DNA from: Dehalococcoidia bacterium
Lineage (GTDB): Bacteria; Chloroflexota; Dehalococcoidia; SZUA-161; SpSt-899
Length of the DNA stretch: 17,610 nt
Direction: 5' to 3'
Assembly (NCBI GenBank): GCA_023271515.1
Contig: JALPXQ010000020.1
Span: 1-17,610, forward strand
Shown: positions 1-4,741 of the stretch, piece by piece
Layout of the letters: the number at the start of each line of letters is the position of its first letter
How positions within the stretch are numbered: the stretch's first letter is position 1
The notes under the pieces: model-generated
Database searches by the model: none
Told to the model about the DNA's origin: nothing
What the model saw: only the letters and a program-made list of their open reading frames with translations
Position numbers and translations under genes: made by a program

Positions 1-1
1 A

Positions 2-112
2 TGGAGGTCGAAATGTCCAATCAGGCAAACAGTTGCTATTCCTTTTTTTACTATTACTGGTTTAGCAGCCCTCGCCGTGGGCCTGGGAGGACATGACCCA
101 AGAACCATATAA
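2..112 (+). CDS. 3' end of an unidentified upstream gene (partial)
   Basis: This is a frame open from the left edge to a TAA at 110-112. It ends in a hydrophobic stretch (about VAIPFFTITGLAALAVGLGG) followed by HDPRTI. It is read as the tail of a gene because a strong intrinsic terminator begins 25 bases after the stop. Another frame, ending in TAG at 63-65, also gives a hydrophobic tail (LLFLFLLLLV), so the frame choice is uncertain. No family is recognisable from so short a piece. Confidence 0.25.
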   Translation, partial: WRSKCPIRQTVAIPFFTITGLAALAVGLGGHDPRTI

Positions 113-136
113 ATAGCACAACCTTCGAAACACCTT

Positions 137-164
137 AACCCTCCCGGCCGGGAGGGTTTTTTAT
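137..164 (+). terminator. Rho-independent terminator, perfect 22-bp palindrome
   Basis: The 22-base palindrome AACCCTCCCGG / CCGGGAGGGTT is followed directly by a run of T. The G+C-rich stem and T tract fit an intrinsic terminator for whatever is transcribed rightward from the left edge. The stem is fully symmetric, but only the plus strand has a good T run, so rightward termination is the natural reading. Confidence 0.85.
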
Positions 165-188
165 TATAGGCGTTAGGGGGTCGGGACA

Positions 189-497
189 ATGACGATCAAG
201 CTAGAAGAACATAACCAGACCAGGAATATTGATTGCGCTGACTTCGCTGCCGAGGAAGGCAAGACACTGCTCCTTGCCAGTCGCGACTGCAAGCAGGCGG
301 GAACGGCGGTAGACATCGGTGGAATCAAGCTGGGTCTCATCAACGATGGCTTTTGCATCCGCGCCGATCGCATTGAGGTAACTTCCCAGCCTGCATGCCG
401 CCTCCCATTATCCCACCATAACGTTCCTGACAATTGCCTCCCAGGTGGTTGCAGGACCCCGACAACGTTTGCAGCACTCGTCCGGGGAGTGCTATAA
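189..497 (+). CDS. Small hypothetical ORF, doubtful
   Basis: This is a 102-codon ORF with an ATG and a G-rich stretch (GGGGGTCGGGA) just upstream that could serve as a weak ribosome binding site. No family is recognised. Two facts argue against a normal gene. Its last codons lie inside the -10 hexamer of the mgtE promoter, and the C-terminal third (after about residue 68) has no protein-like character. The minus strand, in codon register, is also open from 407 down to a TAG at 201-203 and reads plausibly (DSTDVYRRSRLLAVATGKEQ), but it lacks an ATG start. Either strand may hold a fragment of a decayed gene. I cannot decide between them. Confidence 0.2.
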   Translation: MTIKLEEHNQTRNIDCADFAAEEGKTLLLASRDCKQAGTAVDIGGIKLGLINDGFCIRADRIEVTSQPACRLPLSHHNVPDNCLPGGCRTPTTFAALVRGVL

Positions 498-498
498 T
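469..498 (+). promoter_or_regulatory. Probable sigma-70 promoter of mgtE with operator-like dyad
   Basis: A perfect -10 hexamer TATAAT (493-498) is preceded by TGC, giving an extended -10. A weak -35, TTGCAG, lies at 469-474 with an 18-bp spacer. Inside the spacer is an inverted repeat, GCACTC (474-479) and GAGTGC (487-492), which abuts the -10 and could be a repressor site. Transcription would start near 505, leaving a leader of about 165 nt before mgtE. Confidence 0.6.
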
Positions 499-547
499 AT
501 CAACCGTGGGCCGTTAGTACAGGCGTGGGATCCGCCCTTCCTTCCGC

Positions 548-572
548 CATAGGAATTTCTGAAATTCCTATG
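548..572. repeat. 12-bp inverted repeat in the mgtE leader
   Basis: CATAGGAATTTC and GAAATTCCTATG are separated by a single T, forming a perfect 25-base odd palindrome. It lies in the leader between the mgtE promoter and the gene. A dyad this tight is more natural as a DNA site for a dimeric protein, or as a relic of a palindromic repeat, than as an RNA hairpin, because no loop is left. Confidence 0.7.
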
Positions 573-577
573 CCTGG

Positions 578-598
578 TAAAGGAGCGAAGCTCCTTTA
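578..598 (+). other. 9-bp hairpin in the mgtE leader
   Basis: TAAAGGAGC and GCTCCTTTA pair around a GAA triloop. No T run follows, so it is not a terminator. It abuts the 5' side of the dispersed leader repeat that begins at about 590, and its right arm lies partly inside the repeat. Confidence 0.65.
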
Positions 599-660
599 AG
601 AATCCCCGGCATGACCGCTTCTTAGGGGGTTTCAGGGGGAGAATCCCCCTGATGCTCTTG
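590..660 (+). repeat. Dispersed leader repeat, copy 1 (before mgtE)
   Basis: This copy aligns with 7515-7583 over 69 positions, with about 59 identities by hand count. The core is GGGGG (635-639), loop AGAAT and CCCCC (645-649). Two bases later comes ATGCTCTTG (652-660). A second G run (625-629) upstream could pair instead with CCCC at 604-607 or with the core C run. The ATG at 652 opens the seven-codon frame MLLVNLT, whose TGA (673-675) overlaps the ATGATG start of mgtE. A G-rich SD-like stretch lies within the hairpin. Confidence 0.85.
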
Positions 661-671
661 GTGAACCTGAC

Positions 672-2018
672 ATGATGAAAGAGCTTAGTGGATCCGAGAT
701 TCAGGAGTTGATCAGCCAGAAGAAGTGGCGAGAGATCAAGAAGACGATCTCGGTCTGTCCAGCTCCAGACATAGCCGATCTATGGGAAAGCCTCGATGAG
801 CAGGACATGTTTATCGTTTTTCGTCTCCTGGCCAGGCAACTGGCGGCTGATGTATTCAACGAACTCGAGCCCAGCAGGCAGATGAGCCTTCTGGAGCAGA
901 TGCGCAGCGCTCACGTCCGGGCTATTATCTCAGAATTAACCCCGGACGAGAGAACCGATTTATTCGAGGAGCTTCCGGGGGAGATGACCCAGAAGCTACT
1001 GAATCTGCTGCCGCCGGAGATTCGCAAAGAGTCCCTGAAATTGCTTGGCTATCCCAGGGATAGCGTCGGCCGGTTGATGACACCACACTATATAGCCATC
1101 CGCCCCCAATGGACTATCGAGCGGGCACTGGAGCACATTCGCCATTATGGGCATCATGCGGAAACGATCGACATGGTCTACGTGGTTGACGAGAAATGGC
1201 ATCTGCTTGATGATATGCCCTTAAGGAGATTAATCCTGGCCGATCCCGAGCAGAAGATTGAGTCCGTGATGGACCGAGAATTCGTCCTAGTTTCAGCGTT
1301 TGAGGATCAGGAGAAAGCTATTAAGGTAACCGAACGATACAACCTGGTGGCTCTCCCCGTGGTGGATTCGGAGAATGTGCTGGTAGGAATTGTGACCGTG
1401 GACGATATCCTCGATGTATTGAAGGATGAGGTCACGGAAGATATTCAAAAGGGAGCAAGCGTTGTTCCTTTGGGGATGAGCTATAGTGCCGCATCTGTTT
1501 GGATCCAATACTGGAGACGCATTCCGTGGTTATTGCTCCTGACAGTAGTTACTTTTCTTTCAGTAGGCATTATTGCTGCTTTCGAGGAGATTTTAGCAGG
1601 CATCGTTGCTCTGGCCTTTTTCATACCGCTGGTGATTCACACCGGGGGCAAAGCCGGCACCCAGTCAGCCACCCTTGTCGTGCGTGCAATAGCTACCGGT
1701 GATCTCACTCTCAGGAAATGGTTTAACGTAATTCGAAAGGAATTATGCGTTGGCCTGCTGCTGGGTGTGACCCTTGGCACTATTCTTTACCTGTGCAGTT
1801 ACCTCTGGCTCGGTGATTCAAGGATCAGTCTGGTAGTCAGCATGACAGTGATCGCCAATGTGTTGTGGGCAAGCCTGGTTGGTGGCTTATTGCCCATAAT
1901 CCTCACGAAATGGAAGCTGGATCCTGCGGTGATTAGCAGCCCGTTTATCACTACGCTGGTGGACATAATCGGTGTGCTAATCTATCTCTCCATAGCCATA
2001 TGGTGGCTAGAGTTCTAA
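672..2018 (+). CDS. mgtE: Magnesium transporter MgtE
   Basis: MgtE is a homodimeric inner-membrane Mg2+ channel gated by intracellular Mg2+. The 448 residues match the family length. The N-terminal helical MgtE_N superhelix covers about 25-130. A CBS pair follows, with its first repeat from about MTPHY (136) and its second from SVMDREF (198) to about 250. A connecting helix leads to five membrane segments (about 284-446). The pore signature appears as TGGKAGTQSATL (324-335), with Lys where most homologues have Asn in GGNAG. The pore aspartate lies in TLVDIIG (Asp431), after KLDPA. Two adjacent ATG codons (672, 675) fit the GGTGA at 660-664; I take the first. The gene stands alone behind its own promoter and repeat-bearing leader. 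No M-box (Mg2+ riboswitch) consensus was found in that leader. Confidence 0.96.
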   Translation: MMKELSGSEIQELISQKKWREIKKTISVCPAPDIADLWESLDEQDMFIVFRLLARQLAADVFNELEPSRQMSLLEQMRSAHVRAIISELTPDERTDLFEELPGEMTQKLLNLLPPEIRKESLKLLGYPRDSVGRLMTPHYIAIRPQWTIERALEHIRHYGHHAETIDMVYVVDEKWHLLDDMPLRRLILADPEQKIESVMDREFVLVSAFEDQEKAIKVTERYNLVALPVVDSENVLVGIVTVDDILDVLKDEVTEDIQKGASVVPLGMSYSAASVWIQYWRRIPWLLLLTVVTFLSVGIIAAFEEILAGIVALAFFIPLVIHTGGKAGTQSATLVVRAIATGDLTLRKWFNVIRKELCVGLLLGVTLGTILYLCSYLWLGDSRISLVVSMTVIANVLWASLVGGLLPIILTKWKLDPAVISSPFITTLVDIIGVLIYLSIAIWWLEF

Positions 2019-2061
2019 GCTTGATAGAACACCACCAGAGAAACACACTTTGGCCCACGCC

Positions 2062-2090
2062 TTGATCTTCGGGGGATTAATTGCTATGAT
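2062..2090 (+). promoter_or_regulatory. Probable sigma-70 promoter of yajC
   Basis: The -35 TTGATC (2062-2067) and -10 TATGAT (2085-2090) are separated by 17 bp. TGC before the -10 makes it extended. Transcription would start near 2097, giving a leader of about 174 nt that contains the inverted-repeat element at 2112-2207. Confidence 0.55.
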
Positions 2091-2111
2091 ATTGACAGGT
2101 TGATAGCCACG

Positions 2112-2207
2112 CTTGTCCCTGCGAAGGCAGGGAGAGTCCACAGAGAAAACGAAGGGGAATAAGGTATCTTAAGGAATCTCTCAGTTCCCCGCATTCGCGA
2201 GGACAAG
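2112..2207. repeat. MITE-like element with inverted ends
   Basis: The left end reads CTTGTCCCTGCGAAGGCAGG. The right end, reverse-complemented, reads CTTGTCCTCGCGAATGCGGG, so about 20 bp match with four differences around a 50-bp centre. The left end also folds alone (TCCCTGC / GCAGGGA). Short palindromic elements of this CTGCGAA/GGCAGGG type are common between genes in many bacteria, and a minus-strand translation gives the familiar TLPAFAGTS string of such repeats. It lies wholly in the yajC leader. Confidence 0.6.
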
Positions 2208-2270
2208 GATCGCAATGGGGTCTGTGGCTGAAGAGTTACCTTCGGAGAGGCTTTCAAATGGAGGGTGATA

Positions 2271-2531
2271 ATGGATCCGATGATGCTCATATTTCTCGTA
2301 CTGATCTTTGCGGTGTTCTATTTTCTCCTCATCCGGCCACAGCGCAAGAGGCAGAGCGAGCATCGAATGCTAATTGAAGGGTTGCAGAAAGGCGACAAAG
2401 TGATTACCATCGGCGGCATCTACGGGGAGATAGATTCTATTGACGAACAAGAGCTGATATTAAGAGTCGAAGACGGCAGCAGATTGAAGCTACTGAGAAC
2501 CAGCATCATGGGCATACAGCAGAGTGAATAA
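2271..2531 (+). CDS. yajC: Preprotein translocase accessory protein YajC
   Basis: YajC associates with SecDF and the Sec translocon at the inner membrane and is small and usually non-essential. The start at 2271 follows GGAGGG (2260-2265) with a 5-base gap and gives 86 residues, within the family range. A GTG at 2265 is in frame but lies in the binding site. Residues about 5-20 form one membrane helix, followed by the family's characteristic RPQRKR and then a soluble domain with GLQKGDKVITIGGIYGEI. Residues GDKV and GGIYG are the usual conserved core. secD and secF are not adjacent here. The 3' end lies 13 bases from the convergent UPF0145 gene. Confidence 0.93.
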   Translation: MDPMMLIFLVLIFAVFYFLLIRPQRKRQSEHRMLIEGLQKGDKVITIGGIYGEIDSIDEQELILRVEDGSRLKLLRTSIMGIQQSE

Positions 2532-2544
2532 CCCCTCGCCGCTC

Positions 2545-2859
2545 TCACTCTACAACTACGGCGGTGCCGTAGGCCAGGAATTCCGCCGCTCCCGCCGCCA
2601 CCATGGAGGTCATGAATCTGGTGCCCAGAATGGCATTGGCACCCATCTTCTCCGCCTGCTCGACCATCCTCTGCATGGCCTCCTCCCGGGACTGGGCCAT
2701 CAGCTTGGTGTACTCGGTAATCTCGCCACCGACGATACCCCGGAAGCCGGCCACGATATCCTTTCCCACATGCTTGGCCCGGATAGTGCTCCCTCGCGCA
2801 ATTCCCAGCGTCTTCACAATGCGCTTGCCCTCTATTCTCTCTAAGGTAACGATGATCAT
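2545..2859 (-). CDS. UPF0145 (YbjQ-like) protein
   Basis: This 104-residue cytosolic protein belongs to the UPF0145/YbjQ family, whose function is unsettled; members assemble as pentamers and are often labelled 'heavy-metal-binding domain'. Family marks are GIARGSTIRAKHVGKDI near residues 19-35, FRGIVGGEITEYTKLM at 39-54, then SREEAMQRM and AEKMGANAILGTRF. The start overlaps the stop of the upstream membrane-protein gene as ATGA, and AGGGGGTG precedes it at a normal distance, so the two genes are almost certainly co-translated. The product may act with that membrane protein; this is inference from coupling only. Confidence 0.9.
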   Translation of the reverse strand: MIIVTLERIEGKRIVKTLGIARGSTIRAKHVGKDIVAGFRGIVGGEITEYTKLMAQSREEAMQRMVEQAEKMGANAILGTRFMTSMVAAGAAEFLAYGTAVVVE

Positions 2860-3080
2860 TGGTCCACCCCCTTAAATCTGTCTCCCTCTTCTTTTGATTT
2901 CTTCACCCTCTCCCTGATAAGCGAAGCAAGGATAAGGATGCCCCCCGCCGGAGCGGCGGCAATTGCTATCCTGAGGGGCCAGGCCAGGTGCCCAACCACG
3001 TACTCAACCAAATAGTAAACCCCATACCCCACGATAACGGCTACGCCGGCAGCAAGCAGGAAAAGCCCTATTTTCTGCAT
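2856..3080 (-). CDS. Small membrane protein, unknown function
   Basis: The 74-residue product has two hydrophobic segments, about residues 4-27 and 35-55, followed by a charged tail (RERVKKSKEEGDRFK), so both ends probably face the same side. No family is recognised. A longer frame runs back to 3236, but the ATG at 3080 is preferred: a perfect AAGGAGG (3089-3095) lies 8 bases upstream, and the promoter placed at 3103-3131 would exclude an earlier start. Its stop overlaps the start of the UPF0145 gene by four bases. The pair appears to be a two-gene operon under the left arm of the divergent promoter region. Confidence 0.7.
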   Translation of the reverse strand: MQKIGLFLLAAGVAVIVGYGVYYLVEYVVGHLAWPLRIAIAAAPAGGILILASLIRERVKKSKEEGDRFKGVDQ

Positions 3081-3102
3081 CTTCATCACCTCCTTAGTTG
3101 CT

Positions 3103-3131
3103 AATCTATACCACTCAAGCTGAAAAGTCAA
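3103..3131 (-). promoter_or_regulatory. Leftward promoter of the divergent pair
   Basis: On the minus strand TTGACT (3131-3126) is followed after 17 bp by TAGATT (3108-3103); a shorter-spaced TATAGA overlaps it. Transcription would start near 3096, leaving only about 16 nt before the start codon of the membrane-protein gene. The -35 directly follows the 12-bp element TTGGAAGAGACT, which is repeated inversely beside the rightward promoter. Confidence 0.5.
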
Positions 3132-3230
3132 GTCTCTTCCAACATTGAGGCTCATCCCTGGACCTGGCCAGGGACAGGTCTTGTATTGGAAGAGACTGGG
3201 GGCTTGACAAGCCCACCGGAAAGTGGTATA
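3107..3230. repeat. Nested inverted repeat spanning the divergent promoters
   Basis: Three pairs of arms share nearly one centre at about 3164-3168. They are TATACCACT (3107-3115) with AGTGGTATA (3222-3230), AGTCTCTTCCAA (3131-3142) with TTGGAAGAGACT (3186-3197), and TCCCTGG (3155-3161) with CCAGGGA (3168-3174). The outer arms coincide with the two -10 regions and the middle arms sit next to the two -35 regions. This could be a paired operator or a MITE that brings promoters outward from both ends. Confidence 0.7.
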
Positions 3231-3232
3231 AT
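3204..3232 (+). promoter_or_regulatory. Perfect consensus sigma-70 promoter, rightward
   Basis: TTGACA (3204-3209), a 17-bp spacer and TATAAT (3227-3232) match the consensus at all twelve positions. Transcription would start near 3239, just before a 5-bp hairpin (GAAGC / GCTTC, 3241-3253). No conventional gene lies downstream on this strand for more than 1 kb, only a 14-codon ORF and a run of hairpins. Confidence 0.8.
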
Positions 3233-3281
3233 TCATTATGGAAGCGGAGCTTCTTCACCAAATAAAAGGAGGTGAGCAGCG

Positions 3282-3326
3282 ATGACGCTTCACAAGATGT
3301 ATGGAGTATGGCAGGTGGACTGGTGA
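3282..3326 (+). CDS. 14-residue micro-ORF with perfect ribosome binding site
   Basis: The frame encodes MTLHKMYGVWQVDW. A full-length Shine-Dalgarno, AAAAGGAGGTGA (3264-3275), puts GGAGG nine bases before the ATG, and a perfect promoter lies 50 bases upstream. The stop is followed after one base by a GC-rich hairpin (3328-3348). Two Trp in fourteen residues, together with mutually exclusive downstream hairpins, recall an attenuator leader, but no amino-acid biosynthesis gene follows. It may be a leader relic, a micropeptide or a cloning-like coincidence in the ncRNA. Confidence 0.4.
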   Translation: MTLHKMYGVWQVDW

Positions 3327-3473
3327 GGCCCTGCCTCCGGGGCAGGGCGGGCGGACTCTGGATCGGGCCCGCCTTTCAAAAAGATGGGGCCATAGCCTGA
3401 GAAAGGCAAGCCCAATCCGGGAGTGAATTCCGGGAAAGGGTCGGATTCAGAAACAGGAAAGAGAGCAAAAAGA

Positions 3474-3498
3474 GAGGGTCGCCGCAGAGGCGACCCTC
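3474..3498 (-). terminator. Terminator downstream of the nitronate monooxygenase remnant
   Basis: GAGGGTCGCC (3474-3483) and GGCGACCCTC (3489-3498) form a perfect 10-bp stem with a 5-base loop. Read leftward, five T follow two bases after the stem, so it fits an intrinsic terminator for the minus-strand gene ending at 3526. Rightward it is followed only by CTCTTATTATT, so some function on the plus strand is possible. Confidence 0.7.
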
Positions 3499-3525
3499 CT
3501 CTTATTATCCGGCATCCAGCTAATT

Positions 3526-4252
3526 TCACTTTGCATCTAGCACTTCTGAGATGAGGTTGCAGTGAGCTGGGAATGTCATGAATCAGCCCCACGACTTGAC
3601 CACAGGCTTGAAGCCCCTCCTCCCCCGTTTCCAGTAACTCTTTCCCCCCCTGTCCGCTGATCAGTGGCGCCATCTCCTCAACGGTAGCACCCTGCTTTTC
3701 CATTTCAGCGACCCTCTCCGCAACGGGATTCCTCAGCACTCGCACGCTATTGCATAGCGACCTCAGTATCACCATGGTGTCACGTTTTGTTGCCTGGATC
3801 AGCCACTCCTTCACCCTGGGATGGATAGGGGCTTCCTGCGTCACCATGAACCTGGTGCCCATATTTATTCCCTCCGCTCCCAACGCCAATGCAGCCACAA
3901 GACTTCGAGCATCGCCAAAGCCGCCGGAGGCGACGACGGGAATCTTCACCGCATCAGCAGCCAGCGGAATGAGGATAAGCGAGGTAACATCCTCCTCCCC
4001 CGGATGCCCGGCGCATTCATACCCATCAATGCTGACAACATCGCAACCTATACGCTCAGCCGTCCGAGCGAAGCGGATGGCGACGCATTGCGGCAAGCTC
4101 TGCCGGAGAGGCAAAAGTGAGCGCGCTTAATATGCCCAGGCCCCCGGCGTTCGATACGGCACCCACCAGCTCAGCTCGAGAGATCCACTGCATCCCCCCT
4201 GGATTATCGGGTATTCTATCCCCAGAAGTTGAGTCAGCCTGGTTTGGAACAT
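3526..4252 (-). pseudogene. Nitronate monooxygenase family pseudogene
   Basis: The family comprises FMN-dependent TIM-barrel enzymes (2-nitropropane dioxygenase type) of about 310-360 residues. The start at 4252 follows GAGGA at a normal distance and reads MFQTRLTQLLGIEYPIIQG. At a run of six G (4194-4199) the frame must shift to continue as GMQWISRAELVGAVSNAGG and on to SPAEL. The protein then jumps, near 4095-4115 and with another frame change, to QCVAIRFARTAERIGCD. By comparison with the family, roughly 75-85 residues of barrel are missing. The conserved SIDGYECAGHPGEEDV and VASGGFGDARSLVAALALG are intact. A third frame change near 3560 is needed to reach the natural-looking end NLISEVLDAK and its stop. 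Promoter, uORF and terminator survive, so decay may be recent. Confidence 0.85.
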
Positions 4253-4278
4253 TCTTATTGTCCTCTAATGCGTTGATT

Positions 4279-4310
4279 CAAGCTCATTAGGGGGATTCTC
4301 CCCCTGAAGC
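4279..4310 (-). repeat. Dispersed leader repeat, copy 2 (before the nitronate monooxygenase remnant)
   Basis: On the minus strand this reads GCTTCAGGGGGAGAAT, then CCCCC, two bases and ATGAGCTTG. Relative to copy 3 it lacks a 10-bp block (TAGGGGGTTT) containing the upstream G run. The ATG at 4287 opens the ten-codon frame MSLNQRIRGQ. Its TAA (4257-4255) is two bases before the gene's ATG, and the gene's ribosome binding site lies inside this uORF. Confidence 0.8.
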
Positions 4311-4331
4311 AGTGGTGTATTCGTTATAGAT

Positions 4332-4360
4332 AGTATATAGTGCTTGGCGTTCAGTGTCAA
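4332..4360 (-). promoter_or_regulatory. Promoter of the nitronate monooxygenase remnant
   Basis: On the minus strand TTGACA (4360-4355), a 17-bp spacer and TATACT (4337-4332) match the sigma-70 consensus at eleven of twelve positions. Transcription would start near 4325, giving a leader of about 73 nt that contains leader repeat copy 2. Confidence 0.7.
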
Positions 4361-4391
4361 TCCCGCATTGACGGGCTACAGAAGCAAGGTG

Positions 4392-4420
4392 TTGACATCA
4401 TGGCCTGATCGTGATACAAC
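4392..4420 (+). promoter_or_regulatory. Possible promoter for the MoaD-like remnant and polA
   Basis: TTGACA (4392-4397) is followed after 17 bp by TACAAC (4415-4420): the -35 is perfect and the -10 matches four of six. It is the best rightward promoter visible before polA and would give a transcript from about 4427 that includes the MoaD-like ORF. Confidence 0.4.
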
Positions 4421-4457
4421 TTAATCGTCCCCACCTCGCTGGATCAAAGAGGGAACC

Positions 4458-4604
4458 ATGGCATTGGTTACTGTCCGGTTTGATGCACTCCTGCGCCTCA
4501 GACTGTCTACAGACTCTTTGCATGTAGAGGCGACTGATGTTAAGGAAGTAATCGAGCACCTGGAACAAGTGTTCGGCCATCGATTTCGACAGCAGTACGA
4601 GTAA
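4458..4604 (+). pseudogene. Truncated MoaD/ThiS-like ubiquitin-fold protein
   Basis: The 48-codon frame begins MALVTVRFDALLRLRLSTD and continues with VEATDVKEVIEHLEQVFG. This is the first beta strand, beta turn and helix of the MoaD/ThiS sulphur-carrier fold. Full family members have about 80-95 residues and end in a Gly-Gly tail that is thiocarboxylated. Here a TAA comes just after the helix, and the sequence beyond it is a tandem repeat, so the second half and the GG tail are absent. It is therefore read as a 3'-truncated gene. A weak AGAGGGA lies before the ATG. It stands between the nitronate monooxygenase remnant and polA in a zone of gene decay. A genuinely short independent protein is less likely. 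Confidence 0.55.
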
Positions 4605-4611
4605 CAATCCA

Positions 4612-4671
4612 GGTTCAGAGTTCCAGGGTTCACGTTTGCGGGGTTCAAGGTTCCGGGGTTCACGGTTCCAG
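4612..4671. repeat. 15-bp tandem repeat, four copies
   Basis: Four exact-length 15-base units follow each other: GGTTCAGAGTTCCAG, GGTTCACGTTTGCGG, GGTTCAAGGTTCCGG and GGTTCACGGTTCCAG. GGTTCA is invariant. A hairpin follows immediately (GGCCTGC 4671-4677 / GCAGGCC 4686-4692). The array begins eight bases after the truncated MoaD-like frame. Confidence 0.85.
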
Positions 4672-4741
4672 GCCTGCCCCCGGCCGCAGGCCCAGGGGTT
4701 AAAGAGCGATGAAGATTGAAGCATGTCAGGAGGGATAACCT

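Larger units (their letters stand above)
3239..3510 (+). ncRNA. Candidate structured small transcript
   Basis: A predicted transcript from the consensus promoter folds, by eye, into successive hairpins. They are 3241-3253 (GAAGC/GCTTC), 3328-3348 (GCCCTGCC/GGCAGGGC), an alternative 3346-3373 (GGCGGGC/GCCCGCC) that shares bases with the previous one, and 3387-3413 (GGGC..GCCT / AGGC..GCCC). After these come 3414-3447 (AATCCG/CGGATT) and 3474-3498 (10-bp stem). It matches no tRNA, tmRNA, SRP RNA, RNase P RNA or riboswitch consensus I know. The end is taken at the last stem, although its T run is better on the other strand. Coding of a leader peptide (next entry) and a structural role are both possible. 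Confidence 0.35.

Noticed and set aside
500..671. M-box (Mg2+) riboswitch before mgtE
   Set aside because: The leader length would fit, but I find none of the conserved M-box core strings; the leader is made of palindromes and the dispersed repeat.
2084..2290. Minus-strand ORF with LPAFAGTS
   Set aside because: It is the translation of a palindromic intergenic repeat, lies over the yajC leader and start, and has no ribosome binding site.
3282..3373. trp-operon attenuator
   Set aside because: The peptide has two Trp and there are alternative hairpins, but the Trp are not adjacent, no T run follows the alternative stem and no trp gene lies downstream.
3290..4114. Intact 274-residue nitronate monooxygenase ORF
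   Set aside because: Its N-terminus lacks the flavin-site start, which lies in other frames upstream, and its last 75 or so residues run past the natural end and the terminator in non-coding sequence.
4612..4671. CRISPR array
   Set aside because: The units are contiguous 15-mers without spacers and there are no cas genes.
4398..4724. Minus-strand 108-residue ORF
   Set aside because: Its REP-rich text (for example RNREPRNLEPRKREP) is produced by the 15-bp tandem repeat, and it is antisense to the MoaD-like frame.
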